Counted from the stretch's first letter, positions 35,257 to 44,340 are shown. The stretch: 64,000 nt of DNA from Stenotrophomonas indicatrix (GCF_002750975.1 NZ_PEJS01000001.1:3906001-3970000); one strand, 5' to 3'. A program made the numbers and translations. Notes: generated by a model not told the origin, from the letters alone.

Positions 35257-37068
35257 ATGACCGCAGCCACTGCACCTGCCGTACCCGCTTCCACCGCCCC
35301 GCGCTGGCCCGTACGTTACCTGCTCTTCATCGGCGGCCTCGGTGGCCTGCTGTACGGCATCGACATCGGCATCATCGCTGGCGCCCTGCCCTATCTTGAA
35401 GCCACCGCCAGCCACGCCTGGCAGCTCAGCAGCCAGCAGCTCGGTTTTGTCGTCGCTGCGGTGCTGCTGGGCAGCGTGCTGTCCTCGCTGTTCGCCGGCA
35501 TGATCGCCGACCTCATCGGCCGCCGTGGCGCGATGCTGCTGGCCGGCGTGCTGTTCACCGCCAGCATCCCGATCATGGCACTGGCCTCGGGTTACACCCC
35601 GCTGCTGCTGGGGCGCCTGCTGCAGGGTGTCAGCGGCGGCCTGATCGGCGTGGTCATTCCCCTGTACCTGGCCGAAGTGCTCAGCCCGGAACGGCGCGGC
35701 CGCGGCGCGGCGATGTTCCAGCTGCTGCTGACCGTCGGCCTGGTGCTGGCCGCGTTGATCGGCCTGTACCACGCCCATGCCGTGGACGCTGCCGCAGAGT
35801 CGGTGCGCTCGCTGCCGGTCGCGCAGCAGGCACAGGAGCTGTTCACGGTGAAGGACCACGCCTGGCGCACCATCTTCTGGACCTGCCTGGCACCGGGCCT
35901 GCTGTTCTGCGCCGGCATCTTCTGGCTGTCCGAATCACCGCGCTGGCTGGTGCGTCGTGGCCGCATCGATGATGCGCGCCGCAGCCTGCAGCGCGTGCTG
36001 CCCGCTGCCGACGTCGAGCCCACCCTGGCGCAGATCCAGGCTCCGGAATCGAGCAGCAGCAGCGGCAAGCGCGACCCGCTGCTCAGCCGCCGCTACGTGG
36101 TGCCATTCGTGTTGGCCTGCGTGGTGCTGGCCTGCACCCAGGCCACCGGCATCAACTCGGTGCTGGCCTATGCGGTCAACATCCTCAACCAGGCAGGCCT
36201 GTCCGGCTCGGTGGCCAACGGCGCCGACGTGGCGATCAAACTGCTCAACGCGGTGATGACCGTCGCCGCGCTGCTGCTGGTCGACCGCAAGGGTCGCAAG
36301 TTCCTGCTGATGCTGGGCAGCGGTGGCATCTGCGTGGCCCTGCTGGCCGCAGCAACGCTGTTCTTCCAGGCCGAACGGGGCCGCGCCGACGTGCAGCCGC
36401 ACCTGCAGGCCGCAGTGAGTGGCGATGGCCTGCAACTGGTACTGGATGACGCGCAGTGGCAGCATCTTGCCGGTGGCGTCGACCGCGAGGGCCGGCCGCT
36501 GCAGCTGACCGTGTCCTACGCCTATGGCGACTTCACCAACGTGCGCGCGCTGCGCAGCGACAACCTGACCGACCGCGAGCTGCGCATCGAGCGCGCCGGC
36601 ACCGTGCAACCGGACAGCGTCATCGGCGCGTTCTTCCGCACGATGCACCTCAATCCGTTCGCCGACCCGGCCAGTGCCGCGCAGGCACCGCTGCGCATCG
36701 AGCAAGCCCGTATCGGCCCGATTCCGCCGCCCGCGCATGGCTGGGCCGTCGCTGCCTGCATCCTGGTATTCGTGGCGTTCTTCGCAGTTGGCCCAGGCGT
36801 GTGCGTGTGGCTGGCGCTGTCCGAGCTGATGCCCAACCGCATCCGCTCCAACGGCATGAGCATCGCGCTGCTGATCAACCAGTTCGTGTCCACCACCATT
36901 GCCGCCATCTTCCTGCCGACGGTGGGGCACTACGGCTACGCCAGCATGTTCCTGTTCTGGGCGGGCTGCACGTTCGTGTTCTTCCTGGTGGCCGCATTCT
37001 GGCTGCCGGAAACCAAGGGGCGCTCGCTGGAAGAGATCGAAGCCGGCTTTGCAGGAAAGCAGCGCTGA
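35257..37068 (+). CDS. MFS sugar porter with a large periplasmic-side insertion
   Basis: AGGA lies 8 bases before ATG 35257; 603 residues, about 120 more than a typical sugar porter. Sugar-porter signatures are present: GGLLYGIDIGIIAGALPY in helix 1, DLIGRRGAML after helix 2, GRLLQGVSGGLIGVVIPLYL, CTQATGINSVLAYAVNIL in helix 7 and WLPETKGRSLEEIE at the end. Residues about 370-490, between helices 9 and 10, form a hydrophilic insertion (QLTVSYAYGDFTNVRALRSD and neighbours). As last gene of the GalNAc operon it should carry GalNAc across the inner membrane with protons. Confidence 0.85.
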   Translation: MTAATAPAVPASTAPRWPVRYLLFIGGLGGLLYGIDIGIIAGALPYLEATASHAWQLSSQQLGFVVAAVLLGSVLSSLFAGMIADLIGRRGAMLLAGVLFTASIPIMALASGYTPLLLGRLLQGVSGGLIGVVIPLYLAEVLSPERRGRGAAMFQLLLTVGLVLAALIGLYHAHAVDAAAESVRSLPVAQQAQELFTVKDHAWRTIFWTCLAPGLLFCAGIFWLSESPRWLVRRGRIDDARRSLQRVLPAADVEPTLAQIQAPESSSSSGKRDPLLSRRYVVPFVLACVVLACTQATGINSVLAYAVNILNQAGLSGSVANGADVAIKLLNAVMTVAALLLVDRKGRKFLLMLGSGGICVALLAAATLFFQAERGRADVQPHLQAAVSGDGLQLVLDDAQWQHLAGGVDREGRPLQLTVSYAYGDFTNVRALRSDNLTDRELRIERAGTVQPDSVIGAFFRTMHLNPFADPASAAQAPLRIEQARIGPIPPPAHGWAVAACILVFVAFFAVGPGVCVWLALSELMPNRIRSNGMSIALLINQFVSTTIAAIFLPTVGHYGYASMFLFWAGCTFVFFLVAAFWLPETKGRSLEEIEAGFAGKQR

Positions 37069-37069
37069 T

Positions 37070-37564
37070 TCAGCGCTGCTGTGGCGGCGCAGGGCCGCCG
37101 TGCACTATGTAGCGCGCCATGTCGTGCACTTCGGCCACGCTCATGTTGGTACCGGCCACCTGCATGGACTCGCCAAAAGGGCCCGCTATGGTGGCCACGG
37201 ACAGCACGTGGTCATCGACGGTAAGCGCCACCTGCTTGCCCACCAGGGCCTCGGTCGCGTGCAGCAACCGGCCGGCGGACTCCTTGCGGAACGTCAGTTC
37301 CAGTACGGGCTGGTGGGCGGCGTCCAACGCCGCTCGCACGTCGACGATATCGGCACTGGTGAGCATCGGCGGCGCTTTCACGGCGATGCTGCGCCCTTGC
37401 CACTGCAGGGTAGCGCGGCCATCGGGATCGACCTCACGCATCTGCACCTGCACCCCCTCCCGCGGCGGATGCCGTGTCTCCGCCGGAAGCACCCGGTTGC
37501 AGCCCGCCAGCAGCAACACCGCGAGGCCGCCGCCGAGCAACGCCCATCTGTTCCAGCCCCGCAT
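37070..37564 (-). CDS. Lipoprotein with SecD head-like domain
   Basis: 164 residues from MRGWNRWALLGGG. A lipoprotein signal with lipobox LLAGC is followed by one domain: PPMLTSADIVDVRAALD and ELTFRKESAGRLLHATEALV with QVALTVDDHVLSVATI. This is the layout of the small periplasmic SecD/SecDF head-type fold, here without any membrane channel helices, so it is not a translocase. The ATG overlaps the stop of the upstream HdeD-like gene by one base. Its convergent neighbour is the sugar porter, one base away. Function unknown. Confidence 0.6.
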   Translation of the reverse strand: MRGWNRWALLGGGLAVLLLAGCNRVLPAETRHPPREGVQVQMREVDPDGRATLQWQGRSIAVKAPPMLTSADIVDVRAALDAAHQPVLELTFRKESAGRLLHATEALVGKQVALTVDDHVLSVATIAGPFGESMQVAGTNMSVAEVHDMARYIVHGGPAPPQQR

Positions 37565-38115
37565 CAGCGCAGCTTCCTCAGCTTGAACGCCACCAGCACC
37601 TGCAGCACGCCGTACAGCAGGCTGCCGATGCCGATCCACAACGTGGTTACCGCTACGCCGGCATACGGGTTGGCCGCGAACAGCAGGCCCAGCACGATGG
37701 CCAGCACGCCACTGAGGATCAGCAACCACTCACCCTGGATCTGCCTGCGCACGCGGATGGCGAAGACGATGCGATAGATGCCTGCCACCAGCAGCCATGC
37801 CGCCAGGAACAGCACCAGCACGCTGGCGGTGGCCAGCGGATTGATCACCGCCAGGATGCCGAAGCCCAGCGAGGCGGCCACGTACAGCAGCAGCCAGCCA
37901 CGCGAGGCGCCACTACCACCGGTAATCAACGCCAGCAGGCTGATGACGCCTTCCACGATCGCCATCACGCCCAGCGTCCACGCCAGCGCGATGGCCGCCG
38001 ACATCGGCCAGCCGATCGCGATGATGCCGAAGCCCAGCGCGACCAGACCGTACAGCAGCAGGATCCACCAGCTGCGTCCAACGGCCGACAACAAGGGAGA
38101 CAGAGGGGAATTCAT
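37564..38115 (-). CDS. HdeD/DUF308 family membrane protein
   Basis: GGAG lies 6 bases before ATG 38115; 183 residues. Six hydrophobic helices in three pairs (WWILLLYGLVALGFGIIAIG, ALAWTLGVMAIVEGVISLLA, GWLLLYVAASLGFGILAVIN and others) match the DUF308/HdeD repeat, where WxLLLxG-type helices recur. E. coli HdeD is involved in acid resistance; here the role is unproven. It is likely transcribed with the lipoprotein gene at 37070. Confidence 0.8.
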   Translation of the reverse strand: MNSPLSPLLSAVGRSWWILLLYGLVALGFGIIAIGWPMSAAIALAWTLGVMAIVEGVISLLALITGGSGASRGWLLLYVAASLGFGILAVINPLATASVLVLFLAAWLLVAGIYRIVFAIRVRRQIQGEWLLILSGVLAIVLGLLFAANPYAGVAVTTLWIGIGSLLYGVLQVLVAFKLRKLR

Positions 38116-38173
38116 GACCACTCCTTCGATCCGGGTTCGTGGACATCCTAGACCTACGGAATGAAAGGTGCGA

Positions 38174-38869
38174 TCACGGCACCCGCGCACAGACCCATGC
38201 CCGCACATCTTCAGCCCCCACCAGCCGCAGCGTCTCGGCGACTTCCAGCACGGTGCTGCCGGTGGTCATCACATCGTCGACGATGGTCAGCCGCGCGGGG
38301 ACGGCACCGCGCACATCGAAGGCGTCGAACAGGTTGTCGCGGCGCTGCTCGGCGCTGCGTTCGGACTGCGGCGCGGTATGACGGCGACGGTACAGCCCGC
38401 GCCACCTCGGCGTCCGCAGCAGCCGGCACAGCTCGGCTGCCTGATCATAGCCGCGCTGGCGCAGTCGCCTGGGATGCAGCGGCACCGGTACCAGCGGTGG
38501 GCACGACCATGGCGGCGGGTTGCGCAGCATCAACTGCGCAAGCAGGCGTCCAGCAGCCAGGTCCTGGTGGAATTTGTAGCGGACCAGCAGTTGATCGATC
38601 GGCGGCAGGTACAGCAGGCTGGCGTGGGTAGCGGTCTGCGGCGGCGGCTCGTCACGGCAGGTGCCGCAGATGGGCAGGGCGTCGTCCGGTAGCGGCAGCG
38701 CGCAGCGAAGGCAGGCGCGACCCGCCCACGGCAGGTCGGCGAGGCAGGCGACGCAGAGGTCGAGGGTGTCGTGACCGCGCTCGCTGCAGACCAGGCAGCG
38801 CAGGGACAGCAACAGGCGAAAGGCGGCCTGCAACGGTTCACCAAGGACAGAAGGCAGTGGGAGGCGCAT
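38174..38869 (-). CDS. comF: ComF family phosphoribosyltransferase-like protein
   Basis: 231 residues. An N-terminal double zinc ribbon (CLVCSERG, CVACLADLPW, CLRCALPLP, CGTCRDEPP) and a C-terminal type I PRTase site (LTIVDDVMTTGSTVLEVAET) define ComF/GntX. The family takes part in natural transformation, possibly by linking ssDNA to processing helicases, but its reaction is unknown. In related genomes comF is often next to bioB; here about 4 kb of other genes lie between. Confidence 0.9.
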   Translation of the reverse strand: MRLPLPSVLGEPLQAAFRLLLSLRCLVCSERGHDTLDLCVACLADLPWAGRACLRCALPLPDDALPICGTCRDEPPPQTATHASLLYLPPIDQLLVRYKFHQDLAAGRLLAQLMLRNPPPWSCPPLVPVPLHPRRLRQRGYDQAAELCRLLRTPRWRGLYRRRHTAPQSERSAEQRRDNLFDAFDVRGAVPARLTIVDDVMTTGSTVLEVAETLRLVGAEDVRAWVCARVP

Positions 38870-39088
38870 GCCGCAGCATCGCCCTGCAAGCGCAGGCTGC
38901 CCATCGGTGAAGGGGCTGCCTGCATGTCAGTACAGGGAGCGTTGGCCGATGGGGACTGCACCTTGCCAGGCCGTGGACCTGCATCGCACCTGCTACCGCG
39001 CGCTTCCATCCACATACGGCCGGAACTGCAGAACCAGCACTGGCCGATCCTGCGCCAGCTATCATCAGGATGGGCGCAGTCGCCCTGG

Positions 39089-39595
39089 ATGGACCTCTAC
39101 TGCATGGACGGACTGACGCTGGTCAAGGCAACTGCGCAGGACGCAGATGTGGTCTTCAGATTGATGCAGCTGTACTACTTCGAAGCCTCTGCCTGGAGTG
39201 GTGAGGAGATCCTTGCCGATGGTCTCTACGACTGCGCACTTGCCGATGTCCGGGTCCGCCTGCAGGAAGAGCCGGAGTGGACCCGTCTGCTCTGGCTCGA
39301 TGGCCAGCTGTGTGGATTCGTCCAGGTGGATGAAGTCGAGTTCCAGGGGCGGCGCCTGCCAGAGTTGGCCGATCTGTTCATCCTTCCAAAGCATCGGGGC
39401 AAAGGCATCGCGTCCGCAGTGGTCGCAGAGCTTGTGCGGCCTAAGTCGGGGGAATGGCTGCTGGCCACATTCCGCAAGGATCATGTGGCGCACGCATTCT
39501 GGGAACGGAATCTTGCAAGGATGGGCATGGCGTGCAGCGTCCCAGCCGGGTCAGAAGGAACAGACTTCCGCCTGTTCCTGATCAGGGCGATATGA
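39089..39595 (+). CDS. GNAT-family N-acetyltransferase
   Basis: 168 residues from MDLYCMDGLTLVKATAQDAD; Met at 39104 is also possible. The acetyl-CoA site is LADLFILPKHRGKGIASAVV, with the usual R/Q-x-x-G-x-G/A shape, followed by LLATFRKDHVAHAFWERNL. It transfers an acetyl group to an unknown amine. It is a single gene on the plus strand at the beginning of the mixed region between comF and bioB. Confidence 0.75.
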   Translation: MDLYCMDGLTLVKATAQDADVVFRLMQLYYFEASAWSGEEILADGLYDCALADVRVRLQEEPEWTRLLWLDGQLCGFVQVDEVEFQGRRLPELADLFILPKHRGKGIASAVVAELVRPKSGEWLLATFRKDHVAHAFWERNLARMGMACSVPAGSEGTDFRLFLIRAI

Positions 39596-39599
39596 CGAT

Positions 39600-39729
39600 G
39601 GGGAGCCCCCCCAGCTCCCCGGTCAGCACTCGCCCGCGCCAGGATGGCCAATAGGACGGTGCAACCACGCAAGGGCTTGCCCTGCTCCTGGCGGCGGCAG
39701 CCCAAGGCTGGACGTGGCTGGCTTGGGCT
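39600..39729. terminator. Hairpins between convergent genes
   Basis: GGGGAGC...GCTCCCC (39600-39620) directly follows the GNAT stop, and AGCCCAAG...CTTGGGCT (39699-39729) precedes the stop of the opposite gene. Neither has a strong T tract, so they are only probable terminators. Confidence 0.45.
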
Positions 39730-39776
39730 CACCGGGGGTCAGCCGCACGCAGCGGATCGACCACCGTGAATTCCCC

Positions 39777-40424
39777 TCAAAACTCGATCCCATTGGCTGC
39801 ACGCTGGCAGGCAGGCAGTCCCAGCGCGATACGCGTTCGCCCGATCGTGGCCGCGATCTCCTGTTCAAAGCCAGCCCCTGACTCCAGGCAATGCAGCAGC
39901 CCGACAACCCTCTGCTTCAGCTCAACGGCCCATGGCACGTCATTTGGATCGGCGATCACTTCTGTAAACAACAACCCACTGCGTTCGACCTCACCCGCCA
40001 ACACCGCCAACACCGCCGAGTGGTACGTGTTCCATAGCGTGGGCGATGCATTGGCAGTGGTCCACGCCAGCGCGTGGGCAATCGAGGGGAAGCGATCGCG
40101 CAGCGCAACGACTTCCTGCGCTGCACGCCTGGCCAGCAGCGTGGCCTCCGCCGAGAACTGCTCCTCGTCGATGAATTCGTGGAAGGTTCCCACTCTGTGC
40201 CCGGCGTCGAATGAAAGGAAGTCCTTCTCATGCCAGAGCCAGCACGCTCCAACATTCAGATAGCTTCCCTTCCGTCCCGAAGAGGGCTGGAATTCAACCA
40301 CGCCGATCCACCATACCTGGTCGTCAATCCAGATTCTGGAGCGTCCCTTCTGCACGCAGCCCAGAGGGCGCAGCACCGTTCTGGCTGCAGCATTGATCAT
40401 TCGAGAGTGCTGAGCGGTCGACAT
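39777..40424 (-). CDS. DUF4304-like protein
   Basis: AAGGA lies 8 bases before ATG 40424 (MSTAQHSRM), which decides this start; 215 residues. The first half (LRPLGCVQKGRSRIWID, WWIGVVEFQPSS, SYLNVGACWLWHE) resembles DUF4304, an alpha/beta domain with Trp-rich strands often seen near immunity genes. The second half is helical. No signal or membrane segment. Function unknown; the family assignment is tentative. Confidence 0.5.
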   Translation of the reverse strand: MSTAQHSRMINAAARTVLRPLGCVQKGRSRIWIDDQVWWIGVVEFQPSSGRKGSYLNVGACWLWHEKDFLSFDAGHRVGTFHEFIDEEQFSAEATLLARRAAQEVVALRDRFPSIAHALAWTTANASPTLWNTYHSAVLAVLAGEVERSGLLFTEVIADPNDVPWAVELKQRVVGLLHCLESGAGFEQEIAATIGRTRIALGLPACQRAANGIEF

Positions 40425-40683
40425 CGAAGGCATCCTTGCGCTTGCGAACGTTCGCGGAATCGTACTGGAAGGAACGTCGGCCAGCATCATTGAATCGGCG
40501 AAGAACCCGCCCACGCGTCCCTTCAACATTGCTGGTCGTCCGCTTCATACGAAAGCGCAGAGACGTTGGTGAAACCAGAAAGGGGGCCGGCTGCGGGCAC
40601 CGCGCACAGGAGTGCGGTGGTGTGCGCAGCGTGACACTTCCGCAAACGACACTGGAAGCGGGTGAATCAATGATCCTGCCGAT

Positions 40684-41232
40684 TCACTCCATCATGCGCT
40701 CTCGCCAACGGCGCTTCTCCACGGTCCGGATGTTGGGCTGCGCGCGCAGTACATCCAGATATCGAGAAAGATGAAGCAGTTCATCGTCGCAACCATCACC
40801 AGTGAACTCCCGCACCTGTATCAGATTTCCGTAGTTCTTGGCGTACTTGCTGGGAGTGTCGTCAATGCCGATCATCTGCTCCAGCGCAAAGCCTAGACGT
40901 TTCAGTTTGGCCAGGCGCTTCTGGCTGGTGTAGCCACCGGTCTCCCAATCACGCGCAGTACTGCAGCGCTGGGACGACCACAGGAACTCCAGCGTGCGCC
41001 CTGGCATCAACCATGCCACCAGTGGCTCGGCATACAGACTGCCGGAAGATGTCCACACCCCTACGTTGAAGTGCGCGAATGCGAAATCCAGGAAGTCGTC
41101 AACGTAGGGACGCTTGTAGACGTGATAGCCCACCACTTGAGTGTCAGCAGGACGGTGCAACTGACGCGCACTGGCATGAACCAGCGTTTCATCGAGATCG
41201 AGCACCAGGAGCTTTCGGTCAGTTGTGGGCAT
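40684..41232 (-). CDS. HAD-superfamily NLI-interacting-factor (FCP1/SCP-like) phosphatase
   Basis: 182 residues from MPTTDRKLLVLDLDETLVHA. That segment contains the DxDxT nucleophile motif, and VGVWTSSGSLYAEPLV supplies motif II; IGIDDTPSKYAKNYGNLIQV is the last acidic motif. This is the FCP1/SCP (NIF) class best known for dephosphorylating RNA polymerase II tails in eukaryotes. In bacteria these proteins are sporadic and their substrates are unknown. It is divergent from the H-NS-like gene; a GC hairpin at about 41291-41317 lies between. Confidence 0.75.
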   Translation of the reverse strand: MPTTDRKLLVLDLDETLVHASARQLHRPADTQVVGYHVYKRPYVDDFLDFAFAHFNVGVWTSSGSLYAEPLVAWLMPGRTLEFLWSSQRCSTARDWETGGYTSQKRLAKLKRLGFALEQMIGIDDTPSKYAKNYGNLIQVREFTGDGCDDELLHLSRYLDVLRAQPNIRTVEKRRWRERMME

Positions 41233-41477
41233 GTTTCCGGTCTGGTCTCGTTCCACGCTCAGCGGCATCGATAAAGTAAAAGTACTCGACAAGGTGGCGG
41301 CTGGGTCCGCCGCCTTTCAACAACATACCCCACAGCGTCAGCAGCATGCTGGACGCCCTGGGCCTACCCACACTGGTGGCGAGATGCCTGGTGGCGCCCG
41401 GCTGGGGGACTGGTTGCCTAGGCTAGATACCCGTCCGCTGCTTGACAGGCTGCCGGGATGTCCGGACCCTTCGCGGC

Positions 41478-41900
41478 ATGACAATCGACGTCGAACACCT
41501 GAGCCTGCGCGAACTGAACGCCCTTGTGACTGCTGCCGAGCAGCGGAGGGCGCTGGTTGCCAGCCGCCGCCCCGTGGCCGTTGTCCGTCGCAAGCTGATC
41601 GCCTTCGCCGCGCAGTGCGGCTACACGATTGAAGAGCTGATCGGGGCCGCGCCCGCCGAGGCCGCTGCACCGGTCCGCAAACCTGCCACACGGCGCAAGG
41701 CAGGCAAAGTGGCGGCCAAGTACCGCGACCCGGACAACAAGCGCAATACGTGGTCGGGCCGCGGCCGGATGCCGCGCTGGCTTGCCCAGAAGACCAAGCA
41801 TGGCCGCAGCCCTGCCGATTTCCTGATTCCCGGGCTGGGCCGGTCCGACGTTCGAAAGTCCAGCGCGATCGGGCAGAGAACCGTCTTCAAGCAGAGCTGA
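41478..41900 (+). CDS. H-NS family nucleoid-associated protein
   Basis: 140 residues from MTIDVEHLSLRELNALV. An N-terminal helical oligomerisation segment is followed by a basic linker and the C-terminal DNA-binding signature YRDPDNKRNTWSGRGRMPRW, with the expected RGR minor-groove hook. H-NS proteins bind AT-rich DNA and silence horizontally acquired genes. No strong ribosome site was seen before ATG 41478. It stands alone in a mixed region and could be a paralogue of the housekeeping gene. Confidence 0.88.
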   Translation: MTIDVEHLSLRELNALVTAAEQRRALVASRRPVAVVRRKLIAFAAQCGYTIEELIGAAPAEAAAPVRKPATRRKAGKVAAKYRDPDNKRNTWSGRGRMPRWLAQKTKHGRSPADFLIPGLGRSDVRKSSAIGQRTVFKQS

Positions 41901-42028
41901 GCCGTGGGTGCTCGGCGCACGGAGCGGACGATCGCCGTGGCACCAATGCGTGCATTTCCAGGTCGGGCGGTGCAGGCAGCTCTATCGCATCGTAGCGACG
42001 GCCGTGGCCTGCAACTCCATCCAGCCGC

Positions 42029-42649
42029 TCACTCCTCGCCCAGGGCCACCGGCAGCGGCACCTTGCGGATCAACTTGAGCGCGCGTCCTTCCAGCACGTA
42101 GAAGAAGGCGAAGTTGCCGGTCCTGGCATAGTTGTCGTCGAACTCCCCGCCCTCGGCCACTACCAGCGCGCTGTGCGGATCGACCTTGACCACCATCGGG
42201 CCGAGCTCTCCGCCCAGCGATGGGGTGGCCAGCTTGCCGGTGCGCTTGCTGACGAAGGTCATCGAAACACAACTGGTTCCGCATCCCCATCCCACCAGCG
42301 TGTACTCGCCGGCAAAGCCGACCTCTCCGTCCTTCAGGGCTGCTGACAGGCGTGTCCTGAACATGCGGGCGCGCGGATCGCTGAGGTCCAGCGATGCGGC
42401 CGGCCCGCTATGGATCTTTGTTACGGGGTAGTCAGCGAGCCTGGGATTGCCGCCTTCACCATTGAAGATCGCCTCGCGGATTCGCGCGTTTTCTGCGACC
42501 TGTGCGGCAGTCGGACCAATGGAACTTGCAGCATCCGTGGCATCCGGGGCGCTTGCCTGCATCGCCTGCACCTGCGTCACTGAGCAAAGGGCCAGTCCTG
42601 CGCCGGCCATGGCCAGCAGGACGACCAGCGAAGTGCGACTTCTGGACAT
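42029..42649 (-). CDS. Exported protein of unknown function
   Basis: GAGGAG lies 6 bases before ATG 42649, so this inner Met is preferred to the one two codons earlier; 206 residues. A Sec signal peptide (RTSLVVLLAMAGAGLALCSV) is followed by a periplasmic domain with EYTLVGWGCGTSCVSMTF and EFDDNYARTGNFAFFYVLEG. The Cys pair suggests a disulfide. It is 20 bases downstream of another exported-protein gene and is probably co-transcribed. The family was not recognised. Confidence 0.6.
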   Translation of the reverse strand: MSRSRTSLVVLLAMAGAGLALCSVTQVQAMQASAPDATDAASSIGPTAAQVAENARIREAIFNGEGGNPRLADYPVTKIHSGPAASLDLSDPRARMFRTRLSAALKDGEVGFAGEYTLVGWGCGTSCVSMTFVSKRTGKLATPSLGGELGPMVVKVDPHSALVVAEGGEFDDNYARTGNFAFFYVLEGRALKLIRKVPLPVALGEE

Positions 42650-42669
42650 GCTCATCTCCTCAAGACGCC

Positions 42670-43098
42670 TTATCGCTCTGCACATGCTTCGGCGGCAAGC
42701 GAGCAGATCTGCACGACAGCTGCGACCTGCGGTGTCTTTCCCACGTGCCCGCAATCCTGCAGCCAGATCAATGCGTGCTGCCCCACCTTGAGATCGGTTT
42801 CATCGATGCCGCCGCCATAGACGGTCCACAAGCCGGTGCCGTCGTTGACGATGGTGCGGTGAACCGCGCCTGCGCGGGTCTGGACCGTCAGCTGGCGATC
42901 GCGGACCTTCACGATCGTTCCCGTCACCGAGGGCGGCGAGGGAGCGATGTCACCGCCGTCGGCGACCGGCAGCACGCACTGCGTCGCTGCAATGGCAACG
43001 ACGGGAACGGTGGTCAGCATCAGGGCAGTGGCAATCGCCGTCGCCTGCAGCGCGTTCGCCGCCACGACCTTCAGTACCGCAATCAATGAGGTGTTCAT
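42670..43098 (-). CDS. Small exported protein of unknown function
   Basis: AAAGGA lies 7 bases before ATG 43098; 142 residues. The N-terminus has a long hydrophobic signal (ATAIATALMLTTVPVVAIAA), then a small domain with GTIVKVRDRQLTVQTRAG, an OB-like strand pattern, and WLQDCGHVG. The Cys residues may pair. It is divergent from bioB, so the 130-base gap between them holds both promoters and the probable BirA operator. Confidence 0.55.
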   Translation of the reverse strand: MNTSLIAVLKVVAANALQATAIATALMLTTVPVVAIAATQCVLPVADGGDIAPSPPSVTGTIVKVRDRQLTVQTRAGAVHRTIVNDGTGLWTVYGGGIDETDLKVGQHALIWLQDCGHVGKTPQVAAVVQICSLAAEACAER

Positions 43099-43140
43099 GG
43101 CAATCCTTTGCGTGAGCACCCAGTCTAACCCTCGTCCGCA

Positions 43141-43174
43141 CTGTAAACTTACATAAAATCAAAACAGTTGACAG
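43141..43174. promoter_or_regulatory. Probable BirA operator in front of bioB
   Basis: CTGTAAACT (43141-43149) and AGTTGACAG (43166-43174) are inverted 9-base half-sites with one mismatch, separated by 16 AT-rich bases. The known BirA half-site is TTGTAAACC with GGTTTACAA, and the spacing equals that of the E. coli bio operator. The right half-site overlaps a TTGACA (43168-43173) that could be the -35 element of the bioB promoter, so bound BirA-biotinyl-AMP would block it. Confidence 0.65.
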
Positions 43175-43229
43175 CGCACTACGACCCACCCAGACTGCGC
43201 CCTCGCTCCAGCCCTTCCAAGGTCCCGCC

Positions 43230-44273
43230 ATGGCAACCGCCATCCGCCACGACTGGCACCACGACGAACTGCAGGCGCTGTTCGACCTGCCTTTCCCGGA
43301 ACTGCTGTTCCGCGCCGCCGCCGTCCACCGCGAGCACTTCGACCCGGCCCGGGTGCAGGTCTCCACGCTGTTGTCGGTGAAGACCGGTGGCTGCCCGGAA
43401 GACTGCGCGTACTGCCCGCAGGCGCAGCGCTACAGCACCGGGGTCAACGCACAGAAACTGATGGACACCGATGCGGTGCTGGCCAAGGCCCGCCAAGCCA
43501 AAGCGGCCGGTGCCTCGCGTTTCTGCATGGGCGCAGCGTGGCGTTCGCCGAAGGACCGCGACATCCCCAAGGTGGCGGCAATGATCGCCGGGGTGAAAGC
43601 GCTGGGCCTGGAAACCTGCGCCACGCTGGGCATGCTCAGTGGCGAGCAGGCGCGCGCGTTGAAGGACGCCGGCCTGGACTACTACAACCACAACCTCGAT
43701 ACCGCGCCGGACTACTACGAGTCGATCATCCACACCCGGCAGTACCAGGATCGCCTGGATACGCTGGGCCATGTGCGCGATGCGGGGTTGAAGACCTGCT
43801 GCGGCGGCATCGTTGGCATGGGCGAAACACGCGCGCAGCGGGTCGGCCTGCTGCTGGCGCTGGCCACCTTGCCGGCGCATCCCGATTCGGTGCCGATCAA
43901 CAAGCTGGTGCAGGTGACCGGCACGCCGCTGCATGGCAGTGCCGAGCTGGACCCGTTCGAGTTCGTGCGCATGATCGCCGTGGCCCGCATCGCCATGCCG
44001 CGTTCGATGGTGCGGCTGTCGGCCGGCCGCGAGGCGATGAGTGATGAGCTGCAGGCGCTGTGCTTCCTGGCCGGCGCCAACTCCATCTTCCATGGCGACA
44101 AGCTGCTGACCACCGGCAACCCGGAGAGCGAGCGCGACATGGCCCTGTTCGCACGCCTGGGCCTGCAGCCGATGGCGGTGCAGGTGGACGCCGACGGTCA
44201 TGACCATGGCGGCACCGTGCATGCCGATATCAGCGCCGATGGCCCCGGCTGCGGCTGCGCTCACGCGGCCTGA
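43230..44273 (+). CDS. bioB: Biotin synthase
   Basis: 347 residues. The radical-SAM motif [20 protein letters not shown] is at about 50-70, with [16 protein letters not shown] and [15 protein letters not shown] further on, all diagnostic. It inserts sulfur into dethiobiotin using one 4Fe-4S and one 2Fe-2S cluster. The C-terminus [17 protein letters not shown] has an extra Cys/His end. It is the first gene of the biotin cluster and lies just downstream of a probable BirA operator. Confidence 0.97.
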   Translation: MATAIRHDWHHDELQALFDLPFPELLFRAAAVHREHFDPARVQVSTLLSVKTGGCPEDCAYCPQAQRYSTGVNAQKLMDTDAVLAKARQAKAAGASRFCMGAAWRSPKDRDIPKVAAMIAGVKALGLETCATLGMLSGEQARALKDAGLDYYNHNLDTAPDYYESIIHTRQYQDRLDTLGHVRDAGLKTCCGGIVGMGETRAQRVGLLLALATLPAHPDSVPINKLVQVTGTPLHGSAELDPFEFVRMIAVARIAMPRSMVRLSAGREAMSDELQALCFLAGANSIFHGDKLLTTGNPESERDMALFARLGLQPMAVQVDADGHDHGGTVHADISADGPGCGCAHAA

Positions 44274-44340
44274 GCCGGCGGCCAAGCAGGCGTCGCGGCA
44301 ACGCGCTACCCTAGCCGCCCCGTCGCCGCATCCAGCCGCC

